Assembly: GCA_933822405.4 (NCBI GenBank)
Contig: CAKOGP040002424.1
Span: 609,614 to 673,613 of the forward strand
DNA from: Cylindrotheca closterium
Taxonomy: Eukaryota > Bacillariophyta > Bacillariophyceae > Bacillariales > Bacillariaceae
DNA: 64,000 bases
Reading direction: 5' to 3'
A program made the position numbers and the translations under genes. Below the pieces are notes generated by a model that made no database searches, was not told the origin of the DNA, and was given only the letters and a program-made list of their open reading frames with translations. Positions 61,275 through 64,000 of this stretch are shown here, piece by piece (position 1 is the stretch's first letter; every line of letters starts with the position of its first letter).

Positions 61275-64000
61275 ATGACAAAGGAAGCGACTCCACTATG
61301 GATAACGCCACTATTGAATTACAAGCAGCCAGAGGTTACAGTCGGCCACTACGAAGTCGTTCAAAGGGTTGTGATGCCGTCGCCACATCCCAACAAGAAA
61401 GAAGCAGAAATTGAAACTTCGGTCGAAAACTTTATTCGACCAGAGGGAAATGTAGCCTGGCGACGGGTGGCTGTCCGAAGTGGGCCCTCCTGTCACGAAC
61501 AAACCATGCACGCTTCGTTCGTGTTGCCAGAGGACCGGCAGAACCTTTCGGGGAAATCCTCGATTGTCTGTTGGGCGGCATTTCCAGAACAACCAGACCA
61601 CAAGCTTCTCTGTGTTCTTGCCAGTGCTACATTGTTGTGTATATACGATGTGTATCCAAAGGGCAAAGCGTACACTCTCGGAGGGGAAGGCCACTCAATA
61701 CCGTTGCCATTTGAAGCATGTGGGGTTTATGCGATTGATGACGGTCAGGGGTTGCTGCTACAAAGAACTGAGACCCTAGAGGACAATCTAGCATTTGATG
61801 CTCAAAATAGAACATGGACTTCTACTGGACTCCAAGGAGAAGATGAAGATGACGGATTTGTGCTCAAAGCACCACCTCGTCCTCTTCGTTTTCGAGAATC
61901 GACGGGAACGGAATTTGGCAGTCTCAGCATGCCCAACAATCCTACCACTGCTCCGAGCCTATTTTCACTGTCTCATCCTCTAGATGACATATTACCAGTG
62001 TCCAATATTCGTGATGCCGACTCACAAAACTCGCCCTTTGAAGATGTCTTTGAAAAAATTCTGTTTGTGGGAGTGGTTCGATGGGTTGATCCTGCAACCA
62101 CTGCTGCCGAAAGAAAAGAACACTTGCAGCCAATCTGCGTGACGTATCATACCCATAAGAAAGTGTAAGTTGACGACACGATATAGATTGGTGCAATATG
62201 CTCATTCGGAATGATAATCACTCACACATGTGTTCCACAATAGACACGCCATCTGGGAAATAAAGAACTCTCCACCACCTCCACCACAGGCTCCACTATG
62301 GGAAGTGAGTAGTCAATGGAGGTCTAGTGAGGGATTGAACAGTCACCTCGGTGTATTGCAGCAAGATTTTGATGACATGGTGCTACTGGAACCGCCACAC
62401 GATCCGAACGCATCTCGATTCAACCCTGTTGCAAGAAAAGAAGCCCTTGCGGATGCCTTGGGTGTTCGAAAAAGTCCTCACAAAGTAGGGGAACATCCAC
62501 GAGCGCGAAACCTCCCTTCAAGATCGGCCAATCGACCACGGGCTCAAAAGCCATCGGGAACCAATCTTTCACTACTTTCTCCTTTGTCAAAACCGGCGAC
62601 GAACGAAACACTCATGGATATTGATACCACTGTGGAAACAGCGACGAGGCCACCATTGCTCAGCATAGGGCCATTTGCAAGTTTGCATCCCAAGATTGCC
62701 ATGGTACGCATCTATCAAGAGGAGGACATTACAAAAGAAGCTTCCCATATATTTCTGATTTCCAACGAAGAGGGGTCAGGAACACTTACATTGTGCATGG
62801 TGAGACCACGAGATGATGATACCTCGAATCCAAATGAAGTTGTACTGTGCCCCTTAATTTCTGCACGCAAAGGCACTCCAGTGCTGAATGGGAACATTGG
62901 GCAGTTTCAGGTTGTACCAGTGACGACCATCCCATGCGTATCTGCTGCACCTTTGCAAGCTTCGCCAGTCCCTTGCTGCTTTGTGGGACAGGAAAAGAAA
63001 CGATTGGGGCATAGCCACAAGGCAGCGACGGACATGCTGCTGTTACATAATGACAGCCAAGGCCAACGAAAGATGACATTGTGTCGGAACAGCATGCCTA
63101 TCGTGGACTGCGCGGTGCACGAAAACTCTGGTTTTGGCTTTGGGATTGTAGATGATATTCGTGATGCAGTGGGAAACAGAATCGACCTAATTATTGAATC
63201 GGGATCCAGTGAGCCGGTCTGTCTTCGAACAAGAATAACATTGGAGGTCGAGTCCAATGCTGTCTGCGAGAAAGTCGTTCAAGCCGTCGAAGCAACACTT
63301 TGTTCTCCAAAATTTCGAGAATCGACTTCCAAGGGAATTGAAGTTGCGCTGAAGATTCGAGCTGACTGCGTTCGGATGCAACAGGCACTTTTGCAACCAC
63401 CAGATGGGAGGTCCGCCGTTGATGGAGATGCAGCATCCAAAGCTGTGGGTTCTGTCCTTTGTGCCTTGCTCGTTCTGGAATTGCTTGGCAAAGATGTAAA
63501 CAATAAAAGCAGCCAAGCAATGGAGTCGTCGACTCCTGAAATGAGTGCTTGGGAGTTGCTTTTGAATTCCGAGTACCACAAAAATTATTCCTCTGCCGAA
63601 TGCCCTCAGTTAATCCCGCCAAGCGCTAGTGCAATACCAGGCACACTAGACACGTTTTGGCGATGGGACGATCTTGGAGATCTTCACTCTTTGACCGTAG
63701 AGTGCCTCAAGGAGGATGCCACTTCTTTTGCAGCGTCAGTTTTTGATTCGATGCATGCCGTATACGAAGACTTCAAAGTCTATGGCAGCTCAAGGGATGA
63801 AGGGATTCGCTTTGTGGGATCAATTTTGTGCCAAGTTTGTTCAGTATGCCCGACAAGCGTCGGAATACCCCGAGACCTCTTCATGGGGCACTATAGGAGA
63901 GATCTTGGTGACGAATTGTTCGAAAGAACTGTCGCTGCAGCAAATATCCAACAAGAATCTGTGGTGACACCGAAGGCGAAGCAACTATCGTCGCACCGTT
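61275..64000 (+). CDS. Anaphase-promoting complex subunit 1 (5' part, runs off the window)
   Basis: Starts at ATG 61275. Exon 1 is 61275-62164; exon 2 begins at 62244 and the frame is open to the right edge. A possible third intron, 62305-62361 (57 nt, gtgagt...ttgcag), is a multiple of three without stops, so the protein is readable either way. Encoded features match the APC1 N-terminal region: a WD-like start, LFSLSHPLDDILPV, FVGVVRWVD...ICVTYHTHKKVHAIWEIK, and later DSMHAVYEDFKVYGSS, the APC1 'YEDLKL' block. APC1 is the largest scaffold of the cyclosome ubiquitin ligase, joining the platform to the TPR lobe. The rest, including the PC repeats, lies outside. The promoter gap from MCM9 is only about 260 bp. 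Confidence 0.82.

Overview
The window is nuclear DNA of a eukaryote. Genes are compact and lie on both strands, often divergent or convergent, and several carry short GT-AG introns, mostly 68-107 nt. It holds three tRNA genes and core eukaryotic proteins: APC/C subunit APC1, an APC/C activator of the Cdh1/FZR1 type, MCM9, SWC4/DMAP1, RPA43 and NUFIP1. One protein has a signal peptide followed by an ALA-F plastid-targeting style junction, and another carries repeated Cys/His modules of a kind I associate with diatoms. I infer a photosynthetic stramenopile, most likely a pennate diatom. This is inference from gene style, not a database match.

Layout. 0-6.5 kb: a local family of coiled-coil proteins, two of which share an N-terminal domain with the signature ATEIHRD. 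It includes a broken coiled-coil copy on the minus strand, and agmatine deiminase is embedded in the cluster. 6.8-19.5 kb: a two-PH-domain protein, a degenerate alpha/beta-hydrolase-like membrane protein, a FAIM-like/UIM/Gln-rich protein, a SpoU RNA methyltransferase, an intron-rich MsrB-like protein, a small unknown and NUFIP1. 19.6-28.5 kb: the most striking region, four head-to-tail units of about 2.24 kb. Each unit holds a divergent pair of genes for a small secreted Ser/Lys/Val/Ala-rich protein (eight genes in all). Three of the units end in a mutated fragment of the 3' end of RPA43, whose intact copy flanks the array on the right. 28.4-47.8 kb: RPA43, a sulfotransferase-like protein, coiled-coil and low-complexity proteins, Cdh1, SWC4 and a triple Cys/His-module protein. 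48.4-55 kb: a gene-poor stretch with tRNA-Ile, a globin-like gene, a galectin-RRM fusion gene, tRNA-Phe, a second identical tRNA-Ile in inverse orientation, a minisatellite and three consecutive long hairpins built from an approximately 30-bp motif. 55-64 kb: a probable plastid membrane protein, a mitochondrial EF-hand protein, MCM9, and the 5' part of APC1, which runs off the right edge.

Functional themes. Housekeeping genes for the cell cycle (APC1, Cdh1), DNA replication/repair (MCM9), chromatin (SWC4) and ribosome/snoRNP production (RPA43, NUFIP1, SpoU methylase) are interspersed with lineage-specific genes. The secreted-protein array is the best candidate for an undescribed system. It combines an even number of inverted copies, coding sequences that look homogenised, two diverged promoter types and a length-variable Ser/Val tract. 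RxL sites near both ends make a silaffin-like cell-wall role a testable idea.
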